A stretch of 5,304 nt of DNA from positions 1-5,304 of the forward strand of contig OMQE01000169.1 of assembly GCA_900313155.1 (NCBI GenBank), in the 5' to 3' direction. A program made the translations under genes and the position numbers. The notes below the pieces were generated by a model. The model saw only the letters and a program-made list of their open reading frames with translations, did not search any database and was not told where the DNA came from. Every line of letters begins with the position of its first letter. The stretch's first letter is position 1. This stretch comes from an uncultured Rhodospirillaceae bacterium. GTDB lineage: Bacteria; Pseudomonadota; Alphaproteobacteria; RF32; CAG-239. Positions 1 to 4,316 of this stretch are shown piece by piece.

Positions 1-2
1 TT

Positions 3-179
3 CTATTCACCTTGTCTGTTACCGGATATAAACGCTTGCAAATCTTCTTTGCGATATTTAACCGTTCTGCCGATTTTAACAAATGGTAAGCGGTGCGGAT
101 ATTGGCAACACCAACGCTCCAAATACATAATTGAGGTAACTTTTTTATTGATTTTTAAGATTCTTGCTATATTGTCAAA
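3..179 (-). pseudogene. AlpA/HTH_17-like excisionase-type DNA-binding protein, 5'-truncated remnant
   Basis: The minus-strand frame is open from 179 down to a TAG at 5-3 and encodes a winged-helix HTH_17/AlpA-type domain. The clearest part is LPFVKIGRTVKYRKEDLQAF, which matches the wing and last helix of this family (pattern: lPfvkiGrtvrYrkeDleaFi). Upstream, in frame, the residues DNIARILKINKK resemble the first helix, but a TAA at 182-180 closes the frame and no ATG, GTG or TTG precedes them. The only in-frame ATG is at 128-126; it would give 41 residues and lose most of the HTH. Related proteins are usually about 60-70 residues and act as excisionases or regulators of prophages and integrative elements. 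I read this as a decayed copy, or one frameshifted near its start. A short functional product from 128 cannot be excluded. A promoter for the rightward RNA overlaps its 5' part. Confidence 0.55.
144..173 (+). promoter_or_regulatory. Possible promoter for the first structured RNA
   Basis: TTTATT (144-149) and TATATT (168-173) are separated by 18 bases. The -10 box is good (5 of 6 against TATAAT) and the -35 box is weak (3 of 6). Initiation would fall near 180, exactly where the first hairpin of the downstream structured region begins. The region is A+T-rich, so chance matches are likely. Confidence 0.3.
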
Positions 180-444
180 TTAGGCACGGGATTTATTTCG
201 TGCTTAGTACCTGAGATATGGTGCGGAGGACTTAACAATCCTCTCTCCACGCGGTGAATGGATATACACCGAAAACATTGTCAGGTTGTCTAAAACCAGA
301 TGATGTATATATCCCCGACGTCTGGTCGGGGAGCTTGTGACGTATGTTCAGGGATTTATCCTAAAGGTCACAAGGATCAACTCGTAGGGATGATTTTTGA
401 ACTCTCCGACCGCCTTAATCAAAAGGTGGTCTTCTTATATATAT
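180..444 (+). ncRNA. Candidate structured non-coding RNA 1 (unidentified family)
   Basis: No credible ORF lies here on either strand, but the plus strand is dense in complementary segments. From left to right: 181-190 with 197-206 (10 bp, three G-U pairs); GGATATA 260-266 with TATATCC 308-314; ACATTGTC 275-282 with GATGATGT 299-306, capped by GGTT 284-287 with AACC 294-297; TCCCCGAC 312-319 with GTCGGGGA 325-332; CTTGTGAC 334-341 with GTCACAAG 367-374; and a 9-bp terminator-like hairpin at 408-431. Some are mutually exclusive, which suggests alternative folds. The number of G+C-containing stems in otherwise A+T-rich DNA argues against chance. I could not match it to tmRNA, RNase P, SRP, 6S or a riboswitch class I know. 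It could be a trans-acting RNA, an element-encoded RNA, or part of a long leader for the nuclease gene. Both ends are inferred. Confidence 0.45.
408..444 (+). terminator. Probable intrinsic terminator of RNA 1
   Basis: GACCGCCTT (408-416) pairs with AAGGTGGTC (423-431) over 9 bp with one G-U pair and a 6-base loop. The tail TTCTTATATATAT is T-rich but interrupted, so efficiency may be modest. Bases 408-411 can instead pair upstream with 324-327, as part of a 10-bp stem that would abolish this hairpin. Confidence 0.5.
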
Positions 445-477
445 GGTGCTTAGAAATAAATATTTTTTATAAAACAC

Positions 478-506
478 TTTACAAATATTAAAAATTTCGT
501 TAGTAT
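478..506 (+). promoter_or_regulatory. Probable promoter for RNA 2 / nuclease operon leader
   Basis: TTTACA (478-483) and TAGTAT (501-506) are separated by exactly 17 bases, matching 5 of 6 and 4 of 6 positions of the sigma-70 type consensus. Initiation would fall near 513, directly in front of a small hairpin and the long closing stem of the second structured RNA. No other promoter candidate is visible between the RNA 2 terminator and the nuclease start, so this may also drive the nuclease and XRE genes by read-through. Confidence 0.45.
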
Positions 507-512
507 TACCAT

Positions 513-701
513 TGCGTAAGATGATTACTTGCGTGAGGTATGATAGCCTCGTCTGATTAGTCTGATACAAGACTTAAAAGCGTATCTTCCGGTGAGACCG
601 GAAGATGGCAGAATACATCATTTTATGGTTAATATGTCATACTATCTAATCAGAATAGCTATCAACTTCCGGTCGCTCTCATCAAGCGATTTTTATTTTT
701 T
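513..701 (+). ncRNA. Candidate structured RNA 2: small RNA or switch-like 5' leader
   Basis: About 189 bases with a coherent plus-strand fold and no credible ORF. A 5' hairpin forms between CGTAAG 515-520 and CTTGCG 528-533 (one G-U). Next to it a long closing stem forms in three blocks: GAGGT 535-539 with ACTTC 665-669 (one G-U), TGATAGC 541-547 with GCTATCA 658-664, and TCTGATTAG 552-560 with CTAATCAGA 646-654. These give 21 bp broken only by one bulged A (540) and a small internal loop. Inside are a 10-bp hairpin (584-593 with 597-606, GAG loop) and a possible small hairpin, GTCT 560-563 with AGAC 570-573. A terminator follows at 673-701. The ATG of the nuclease gene is at 710, so this is either an independent small RNA of roughly 6S size (its multi-branch interior is unlike 6S RNA) or the 5' leader of that gene. 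The family is not recognised. Confidence 0.55.
673..701 (+). terminator. Intrinsic terminator just upstream of the nuclease gene
   Basis: TCGCT (673-677) pairs with AGCGA (685-689) around a 7-base loop, extendable by two G-U pairs, and is followed by twelve bases that are all T except A695. The T-tract ends 8 bases before the nuclease ATG and abuts its Shine-Dalgarno sequence. This leaves no room for a separate nuclease promoter, so nuclease expression would need read-through or attenuation control here. Confidence 0.55.
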
Positions 702-702
702 A

Positions 703-708
703 GGAAGT
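703..708 (+). promoter_or_regulatory. Nuclease Shine-Dalgarno site that can be sequestered
   Basis: AGGA at 702-705 within TAGGAAGTA is the ribosome binding site for the ATG at 710. GGAAGT (703-708) is the exact complement of ACTTCC (665-670), and ACTTC (665-669) is also one strand of the RNA 2 closing stem. Pairing of 665-670 with the ribosome site and with 535-539 therefore exclude each other, an arrangement typical of translational switches. That it regulates is inference; the complementarity is seen. Confidence 0.45.
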
Positions 709-709
709 A

Positions 710-1180
710 ATGGTGAAAAAAATAGTTTTTGGCGCGTTTTTATTTACAATTTTGTTGGTGCAATCGGTATCAGCGCACGAATTTGTTGCAACCATTGTCA
801 AAATAAATGACGGTGATACGTTAACAGCTCTGGTCAATAATGAAACCACCAAAATTCGCCTGCTTGATGTTGATTGTTATGAAACAGGAAAGAATAGCAA
901 TACTAAATTTCAGCAAAAATACTATGGATTATCGGTTGATGATGTGCTTGAAAAAGGTAAGCAATCAAGGAAAATATTAAAAAAATTACTGAAAGACCAC
1001 AAATATATAAGAGTTGAGTGGGAAAAACGTGATTCTTTCGGCCGTATTTTAGGCAAAGTATATTTAGATGACATTAAATCTGCAGGGGTGATTGACGTTA
1101 ATAAGTATATGCTGGATAAGGGTGTTTGCAATAAATATATACCGTCCAGCGTATTTAAAAAATCAAAAGAGAAAAAGTAA
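710..1180 (+). CDS. Exported thermonuclease-family (SNase-like) nuclease
   Basis: The 156-aa product begins with a signal peptide (MVKK, a hydrophobic core at about 5-18, and likely cleavage after SVSA at residue 22). The mature protein would act in the periplasm or outside the cell. The rest is one staphylococcal-nuclease OB-fold domain, which cuts DNA or RNA phosphodiester bonds with calcium in characterised relatives. The catalytic set can be traced: D34 and D36 in INDGDT (nuclease D19/D21), R50 (R35), D55 (D40), E58 (E43) and R112 in SFGRILGKVYL (R87). The usual D-A/T-P-E motif reads DCYE here, replacing the common proline with tyrosine and the threonine/alanine with cysteine. A second cysteine, C140, could form a disulfide with C56. 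The start at 710 is chosen for its AGGA site and the signal peptide. The XRE gene follows after one base. Such nucleases are common on plasmids and integrative elements. Active nuclease: likely; substrate: unknown. Confidence 0.88.
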   Translation: MVKKIVFGAFLFTILLVQSVSAHEFVATIVKINDGDTLTALVNNETTKIRLLDVDCYETGKNSNTKFQQKYYGLSVDDVLEKGKQSRKILKKLLKDHKYIRVEWEKRDSFGRILGKVYLDDIKSAGVIDVNKYMLDKGVCNKYIPSSVFKKSKEKK

Positions 1181-1181
1181 A

Positions 1182-1523
1182 ATGCCTGTGGATCCTCTGC
1201 AAATTGGTTCAAAAGTTAAAGCATTGCGTAAACTGAAGAAGCTGACACAAGAACAATTGGCTGAAGCAGTAGGTGTCAGTTGGAGAACAATATCAAATTT
1301 GGAAACAGGAAAAGTAATACCAAGTTTACAAGTAATTTGTGATGTTGCAAGATGTTTTGATGTAAGTATTGATGAATTATTGGATACGCAGATTACAAAA
1401 AACAAGTCAGTCACACGCATTCAAAAAGAAAATCAGGTCACACAAACGATTTACCAATTAAATGATCGGCTACTTGCACATATAGAAGAATATATACAAC
1501 TCATAAAGAATGATTTTGGTTGA
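1182..1523 (+). CDS. XRE-family HTH transcriptional regulator
   Basis: A 113-aa protein. Residues 8-67 form a Cro/C1-type helix-turn-helix: IGSKVKALRKLKKLTQEQLA, then GVSWRTISNLETGKVIPS, ending in the usual FDVSIDELL. The typical features are all present: LTQEQLA, the recognition helix WRTISNLETG and the P-S-L turn. The remaining 45 residues (about 68-113) are polar with heptad-like leucine/isoleucine spacing (QTIYQLNDRLLAHIEEYIQL) and may be a dimerising helix. The ATG at 1182 lies one base after the nuclease stop. The ribosome site is weak (AGAGAAAAAG), which fits translational coupling. An in-frame ATG at 1092 would add 30 residues wholly inside the nuclease gene and outside the family's usual length, so it is rejected. 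The regulator is a natural candidate for autoregulating the upstream promoter, but no operator was identified. Confidence 0.88.
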   Translation: MPVDPLQIGSKVKALRKLKKLTQEQLAEAVGVSWRTISNLETGKVIPSLQVICDVARCFDVSIDELLDTQITKNKSVTRIQKENQVTQTIYQLNDRLLAHIEEYIQLIKNDFG

Positions 1524-1543
1524 AAACTTTAGAAAAGGTTTTT
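1523..1543 (+). terminator. Weak A+T-rich hairpin after the XRE gene
   Basis: AAAACTTT (1523-1530) and AAGGTTTT (1535-1542) can form an 8-bp stem with one G-U pair and a 4-base loop, starting at the last base of the XRE stop codon. Few G-C pairs and only a short T-run make it a poor terminator; it may only stabilise the 3' end. Confidence 0.25.
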
Positions 1544-1599
1544 ACTTTGGAAAATCAATGGAAAAATATGTATAGACGAAGTATAGTTTATCTAAACAC

Positions 1600-1626
1600 A
1601 AAAAAGGCCGTCATAAAGACGACCTT
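1600..1626 (-). terminator. Minus-strand terminator, copy associated with the tRNA 3'-end remnant
   Basis: Read leftward, AAGGTCGTC (1626-1618) pairs with GACGGCCTT (1612-1604) around a 5-base loop and leads into a run of T (1605-1600). The T-G pair is stable only in the minus-strand RNA, so the hairpin faces left. It matches the terminator of the intact tRNA-Asp in position and partly in sequence, so it was probably duplicated with the tRNA end. Confidence 0.6.
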
Positions 1627-1632
1627 CTCTTG

Positions 1633-1654
1633 TTGGCGGGAGCGACGAGGCTCG
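1633..1654 (-). repeat. tRNA-Asp 3'-end duplicate, candidate attachment-site core
   Basis: These 22 bases are identical to 1867-1888, covering the 3' part of tRNA-Asp from within the T-loop through CCA plus one flanking base. Beyond the repeat the sequence no longer resembles the tRNA: the 5' half of the T-arm and everything upstream are missing. The extent from T-loop to 3' end is what tyrosine recombinases leave when they integrate into tRNA genes. A simple partial duplication of the tRNA gene with its terminator would look the same. Confidence 0.6.
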
Positions 1655-1745
1655 TCTAGCTGCGCTAGCGCTTGCGTCGGGCACTTGTCTGCTAAATTCG
1701 CCGTTACTGCCGTTCCGGCTCATTAAGCAGCCTTCGCCCGTCGTC

Positions 1746-1773
1746 CAAAAACAACATTTTGAGGTTGTTTTTG
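1746..1773. repeat. Perfect 10-bp inverted repeat (hairpin, possible bidirectional terminator)
   Basis: CAAAAACAAC (1746-1755) and GTTGTTTTTG (1764-1773) are exact complements separated by 8 bases. The hairpin lies between the two copies of the tRNA-Asp 3' end and carries A and T runs within its arms, so it could act as a weak terminator in either direction or as a recombination-site arm. Its function is unknown. Confidence 0.5.
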
Positions 1774-1830
1774 TTCCTCCGGCTCGCGACATACGGTCGC
1801 TCGTTCGAGACATATTGTTCTCTAAAACGC

Positions 1831-1860
1831 AAAAAAGGCCGCTGTGAAAGCGACCTTTTT
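1831..1860 (-). terminator. Intrinsic terminator of tRNA-Asp
   Basis: Read leftward, AAAAAGGTCGCT pairs with AGCGGCCTTTTT (12 bp, one U-G pair) around a 5-base loop, and the T-run at 1836-1831 follows. It begins 8 bases beyond the CCA end of the tRNA. The plus-strand version has a C-A mismatch but also carries a T-run, so some activity on rightward transcripts is possible. Confidence 0.75.
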
Positions 1861-1866
1861 GTGTTA

Positions 1867-1888
1867 TTGGCGGGAGCGACGAGGCTCG
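1867..1888 (-). repeat. tRNA-Asp 3'-end copy of the 22-base direct repeat
   Basis: This copy belongs to the intact tRNA and is identical to 1633-1654, 234 bases to the left. If the repeat marks integration, this is the tRNA-restoring end and any inserted DNA would lie to its left. Confidence 0.6.
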
Positions 1889-1944
1889 AACTCGCGACCT
1901 CTGCCGTGACAGGGCAGCGTTCTAACCAACTGAACTACACCCCC
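1868..1944 (-). tRNA. tRNA-Asp (anticodon GTC)
   Basis: A complete 77-base cloverleaf is read on the minus strand. The acceptor GGGGGTG pairs with CGCTCCC (G4-U69 and U6-G67 wobbles), the D arm is GTTC/GAAC with loop AGTTGGTTA, the anticodon stem is CTGCC/GGCAG with loop CTGTCAC (anticodon GTC at 1910-1908), the variable loop is AGGTC, and the T arm is GCGAG/CTCGT with loop TTCGAGC. Discriminator G and an encoded CCA follow. A promoter lies just upstream and a terminator just downstream, so it appears to be a single-gene unit. Its 3' end is duplicated to the left. Confidence 0.96.
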
Positions 1945-1960
1945 ACGCGATACAAATAGC

Positions 1961-1989
1961 CTTATATAAGATAAAAAAATAAATTGCAA
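1961..1989 (-). promoter_or_regulatory. Promoter of tRNA-Asp
   Basis: On the minus strand TTGCAA (1989-1984) and TATAAG (1966-1961) are separated by 17 bases, with the tRNA 5' end 16 bases beyond the -10 box. The spacing and position fit a sigma-70 type tRNA promoter. Confidence 0.55.
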
Positions 1990-2064
1990 GAACTTTTTTT
2001 AATTTTTTTCGATTTTTTTTATTTGTGTGGATAAAATGATGCTAAAATGTTCTTATAAACATTT

Positions 2065-2096
2065 GCTGATAGGCTAGATTTACCATATATATCAGC
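2065..2096. repeat. 7-bp inverted repeat in the intergenic region, possible operator
   Basis: GCTGATA (2065-2071) and TATCAGC (2090-2096) are exact complements 18 bases apart, within the 296-base A+T-rich gap between tRNA-Asp and the M23 gene. Related words recur nearby (GCTAAAAT at 2041 and 2095; AAACATTT near 2057 and 2119). This could be a regulator site or chance in biased sequence. Apart from the two promoters and these repeats I see nothing else in the gap. Confidence 0.25.
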
Positions 2097-2185
2097 TAAA
2101 ATTTCTACCTTTTATCTTAAACATTTTGTCAGCTAATACTTTATGGCACTAAACTTTTTTATGATGAATAACTCGTTTTATCTGC

Positions 2186-2214
2186 TTGCAATAATAAATA
2201 AATTGCGCCATTAT
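2186..2214 (+). promoter_or_regulatory. Promoter of the M23 peptidase gene
   Basis: TTGCAA (2186-2191) and CATTAT (2209-2214) are 17 bases apart, 4 of 6 matches each. Initiation near 2221 would give a short leader of about 20 bases before the ATG at 2241. Confidence 0.45.
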
Positions 2215-2240
2215 CAGGCATATTTGAGAATGGATAAGGT

Positions 2241-4238
2241 ATGTCCGAATTTAAGAATTTAAGAAAAAAGGTGCGTCGGCGCCGAATAGAAACGCTTTTA
2301 CTTGCAGGTTACGCCATTGCCGTGACGTGCGCTTTGTTTATTACTCTTTTCAATAAAAACATTGAAAAAGAAACTGAACCGACTGAAATTGCAGATAGTT
2401 ATGATTATAGCGGTGATATTTTAATGCCGGCATTCATCGATTCGGCAGAAAATAATCCGTTTGAACAAGTTTACACCGATGTGCTCAATATTAAGTTGAT
2501 AAGCGATAATCCGCAAATGGTACAAAAATTTGTGCTTGTTCAAAATGGCGAAAAAGAAGTGATTATGCCGGGGACGCCGCGTCCGAAGCAGCAAGTTCAA
2601 TACGGTTCTATGGATGGCCTATACCAAAAAGAACGTCGTATTGTGATGGTTCAATCCGGTGATACGTTTATCGGCTTGTTAAATAAATTAGGGATGGATA
2701 GTAAAAATGCTACGGAAGCATACAATGCTTTACGTAAAGTTTATGACACGCGCAAATTGCGGGTAGGGCAATATTTTGTGGTGGTCGGTGTCTTTAGCGT
2801 TCAGACCAGAGATCTGGAAACAATCGATACCTTGACCATTGAACCGGAGCGCGGAACCAAATATATTTTACGCACAAACGAATATGATAAATATGTAACC
2901 CATGTGGAACAAGAAAAATTTGCCCGTGACACAAAAGTTGTGAAGGGAACAATCAACGGAACAGTTGTCAATTCACTTGCAAATGCCGGTGTACCGAGCA
3001 AATTCAGAGGCGAAATTATTAACATTTTCAGCCATGCGCTTAATTTTAGCCGAGATTTGCATAAGGGTGATACTTTTGAGATTAAATATGAAGTCAATAA
3101 GGATTCGCTGGGCGAAGTGGTGAAGACCGGCAGCTTGCTTTATGCATCGTTCAAGAACAACCGACGGACATATAAAATGTATCGTTATAACAATCAATTT
3201 TTTGATGATAAAGGACAAACCAAAAAAACAGGTTTAGATAAAAAGCCACTATCCGCTCGTAATGCACGTATTTCATCGTTGTTCGGGTATCGTCGCCACC
3301 CGATTTTGAAAACCCAAAAATTCCATAGTGGTGTAGACTATGCGGCGCCACGCGGAACGGCTGTTTATGCCAGCGGTAACGGTAAGGTTGAAATGGCACG
3401 CTATGTGAACGGCTATGGTAATTTTATTAAAATTCGTCACAATTCCGAATATGAAACGGCATACGGGCATTTGCAACGCTTTGCTTCGGGGATTCGTCCG
3501 GGGGTGAATGTGCGCAAAGGGCAAGTGATTGCTTATGTGGGAAGCACCGGTCGTTCAACCGGTCCGCACTTACACTTTGAAATTATCCGTCGTGGTCAGC
3601 GCATTAACCCTCTGAAGGCCGCTGTGGCAACCGGTAATGATTTGGTGGGGCGCCAGCTGGCTGATTTCAGGCGCACCATGAATCGCATTGACGGATTAAA
3701 AGAAACAATTTCTCGTTCTAAACCGACTTTAGCTGAAAAGCCGAAGATGGCTGAACCGGCATCACAGAAAATGACAATTGCACAAACCCCGCTGCTTATT
3801 CAAAATGCACAGAAAGATTTGCCGGAAGCTCTGCAGATTTTCCATGATTCGGATGAAATAGAAATAACAGATGATACAAAAACTGAAAACAGAGTGGCAT
3901 CAGCTATATCAAAAGAACTTGAAAAAACGGAAGAAAAGTCGGCCGAAGAAGTGATAGATGAACCTCTGCAGAAAGATGAATCTGAAACAAAAACAGCGGA
4001 AACCGACGAAAAGACAGAAGAAACGCTATCACAAGAGCAGGCTGAAAAAGTAGTTGAGAAAATTCCGGAAGAAGAAAAGCCGGTAGTGGCATACAAAGGT
4101 AAAATGGTTTATCCGCCGCACACTTCGGCAACAAAAATGCGTGAAACACATTTGGTGGCAAAGCTGAAAGCCGAGCATAAGTTTGTGATGCCGGGGAAAC
4201 GTCGTCCTGCCGCCGCCAATAAACGTGCCAAGCGCTAA
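2241..4238 (+). CDS. Membrane-anchored LysM/M23 peptidoglycan endopeptidase (MepM/Csd3-like) with long acidic tail
   Basis: The 665-aa protein starts with a basic stretch (KKVRRRR, residues 9-15) and one membrane helix at about 18-38, placing the rest in the periplasm. Residues about 135-182 (MVQSGDTFIGLLNKLGM... LRVGQYFVVV) form a LysM-like fold. Residues about 232-335 resemble the second N-terminal domain of Csd3/MepM-type enzymes. Residues about 340-460 are the peptidase M23 domain: H362 and D366 (HSGVDYAAPRG) and H445 bind zinc, and H410 (YGHL) and H443 (HLHFE) are catalytic; the 83-residue spacing H362-H445 equals that of LytM. The expected reaction is cleavage of peptide cross-links in peptidoglycan during growth or division. 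About 200 residues follow the catalytic domain, rich in E, K, T and A with little predicted structure, ending in a basic GKRRPAAANKRAKR. MepM itself is about 440 aa, so this tail is an addition. The start is supported by the membrane helix immediately downstream; the AAGG just before it is too close to be an ideal ribosome site. Confidence 0.93.
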   Translation: MSEFKNLRKKVRRRRIETLLLAGYAIAVTCALFITLFNKNIEKETEPTEIADSYDYSGDILMPAFIDSAENNPFEQVYTDVLNIKLISDNPQMVQKFVLVQNGEKEVIMPGTPRPKQQVQYGSMDGLYQKERRIVMVQSGDTFIGLLNKLGMDSKNATEAYNALRKVYDTRKLRVGQYFVVVGVFSVQTRDLETIDTLTIEPERGTKYILRTNEYDKYVTHVEQEKFARDTKVVKGTINGTVVNSLANAGVPSKFRGEIINIFSHALNFSRDLHKGDTFEIKYEVNKDSLGEVVKTGSLLYASFKNNRRTYKMYRYNNQFFDDKGQTKKTGLDKKPLSARNARISSLFGYRRHPILKTQKFHSGVDYAAPRGTAVYASGNGKVEMARYVNGYGNFIKIRHNSEYETAYGHLQRFASGIRPGVNVRKGQVIAYVGSTGRSTGPHLHFEIIRRGQRINPLKAAVATGNDLVGRQLADFRRTMNRIDGLKETISRSKPTLAEKPKMAEPASQKMTIAQTPLLIQNAQKDLPEALQIFHDSDEIEITDDTKTENRVASAISKELEKTEEKSAEEVIDEPLQKDESETKTAETDEKTEETLSQEQAEKVVEKIPEEEKPVVAYKGKMVYPPHTSATKMRETHLVAKLKAEHKFVMPGKRRPAAANKRAKR

Positions 4239-4268
4239 AATTTAATGTTCACATTATACATCTATGGC

Positions 4269-4297
4269 TTGATATTTTACTCAAAACTCCCTAAATT
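4269..4297 (+). promoter_or_regulatory. Possible promoter of the DUF4381-BatA genes
   Basis: TTGATA (4269-4274) and TAAATT (4292-4297) have 17-base spacing (5 of 6 and 4 of 6 matches). They lie in the 78-base gap after the M23 gene, where no terminator is visible, so read-through from the M23 gene is also possible. Initiation near 4304 would leave a leader of only about 13 bases holding the AAGGAG site. Confidence 0.35.
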
Positions 4298-4316
4298 TTA
4301 AGACAAGGAGAAAAGT

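Noticed and set aside
211..235. CTGAGATA resembling the TPP riboswitch core
   Set aside because: The partner conserved segments (the GGGGTGC-type 5' box and the AACCTGAT-type 3' box) are absent from 180-444.
300..491. 63-codon plus-strand ORF
   Set aside because: It lies across the strong stems of RNA 1, has no ribosome site, and its product has no recognisable domain; codon use looks random.
513..701. RNA 2 as 6S RNA
   Set aside because: The size fits, but the long, nearly unbroken closing stem with a multi-branch interior lacks the large central bubble that defines 6S RNA; not fully excluded without a covariance search.
592..810. 72-codon plus-strand ORF overlapping the nuclease start
   Set aside because: It runs through the RNA 2 hairpin, closing stem and terminator and overlaps the well-supported nuclease gene in another frame.
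1092..1181. Upstream ATG extending the XRE regulator by 30 residues
   Set aside because: The extension lies entirely inside the nuclease gene, is unlike the family's N-terminus, and the ATG at 1182 gives a normal XRE protein.
1520..1726. 68-codon plus-strand ORF after the XRE gene
   Set aside because: It crosses the minus-strand terminator and the tRNA-end duplicate and has no protein similarity that I recognise.
1633..1730. Second complete tRNA gene
   Set aside because: Only the 3' end from the T-loop onward is present; the T-stem 5' strand, anticodon arm and D arm cannot be formed from the adjoining sequence.
1592..1813. 73-codon minus-strand ORF between the tRNA copies
   Set aside because: It translates through the tRNA-end duplicate, an inverted repeat and a terminator; the serine/arginine-rich product reflects structured, G+C-richer DNA and not a protein family.
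1759..1959. 66-codon plus-strand ORF ending in GATRLELATSAVTGQRSNQL
   Set aside because: This is the well-known spurious translation of the antisense strand of a tRNA gene; the tRNA-Asp explains it.
3800..4161. Serine-rich minus-strand ORFs inside the M23 gene
   Set aside because: They are antisense shadows of the Glu/Lys-rich C-terminal tail.
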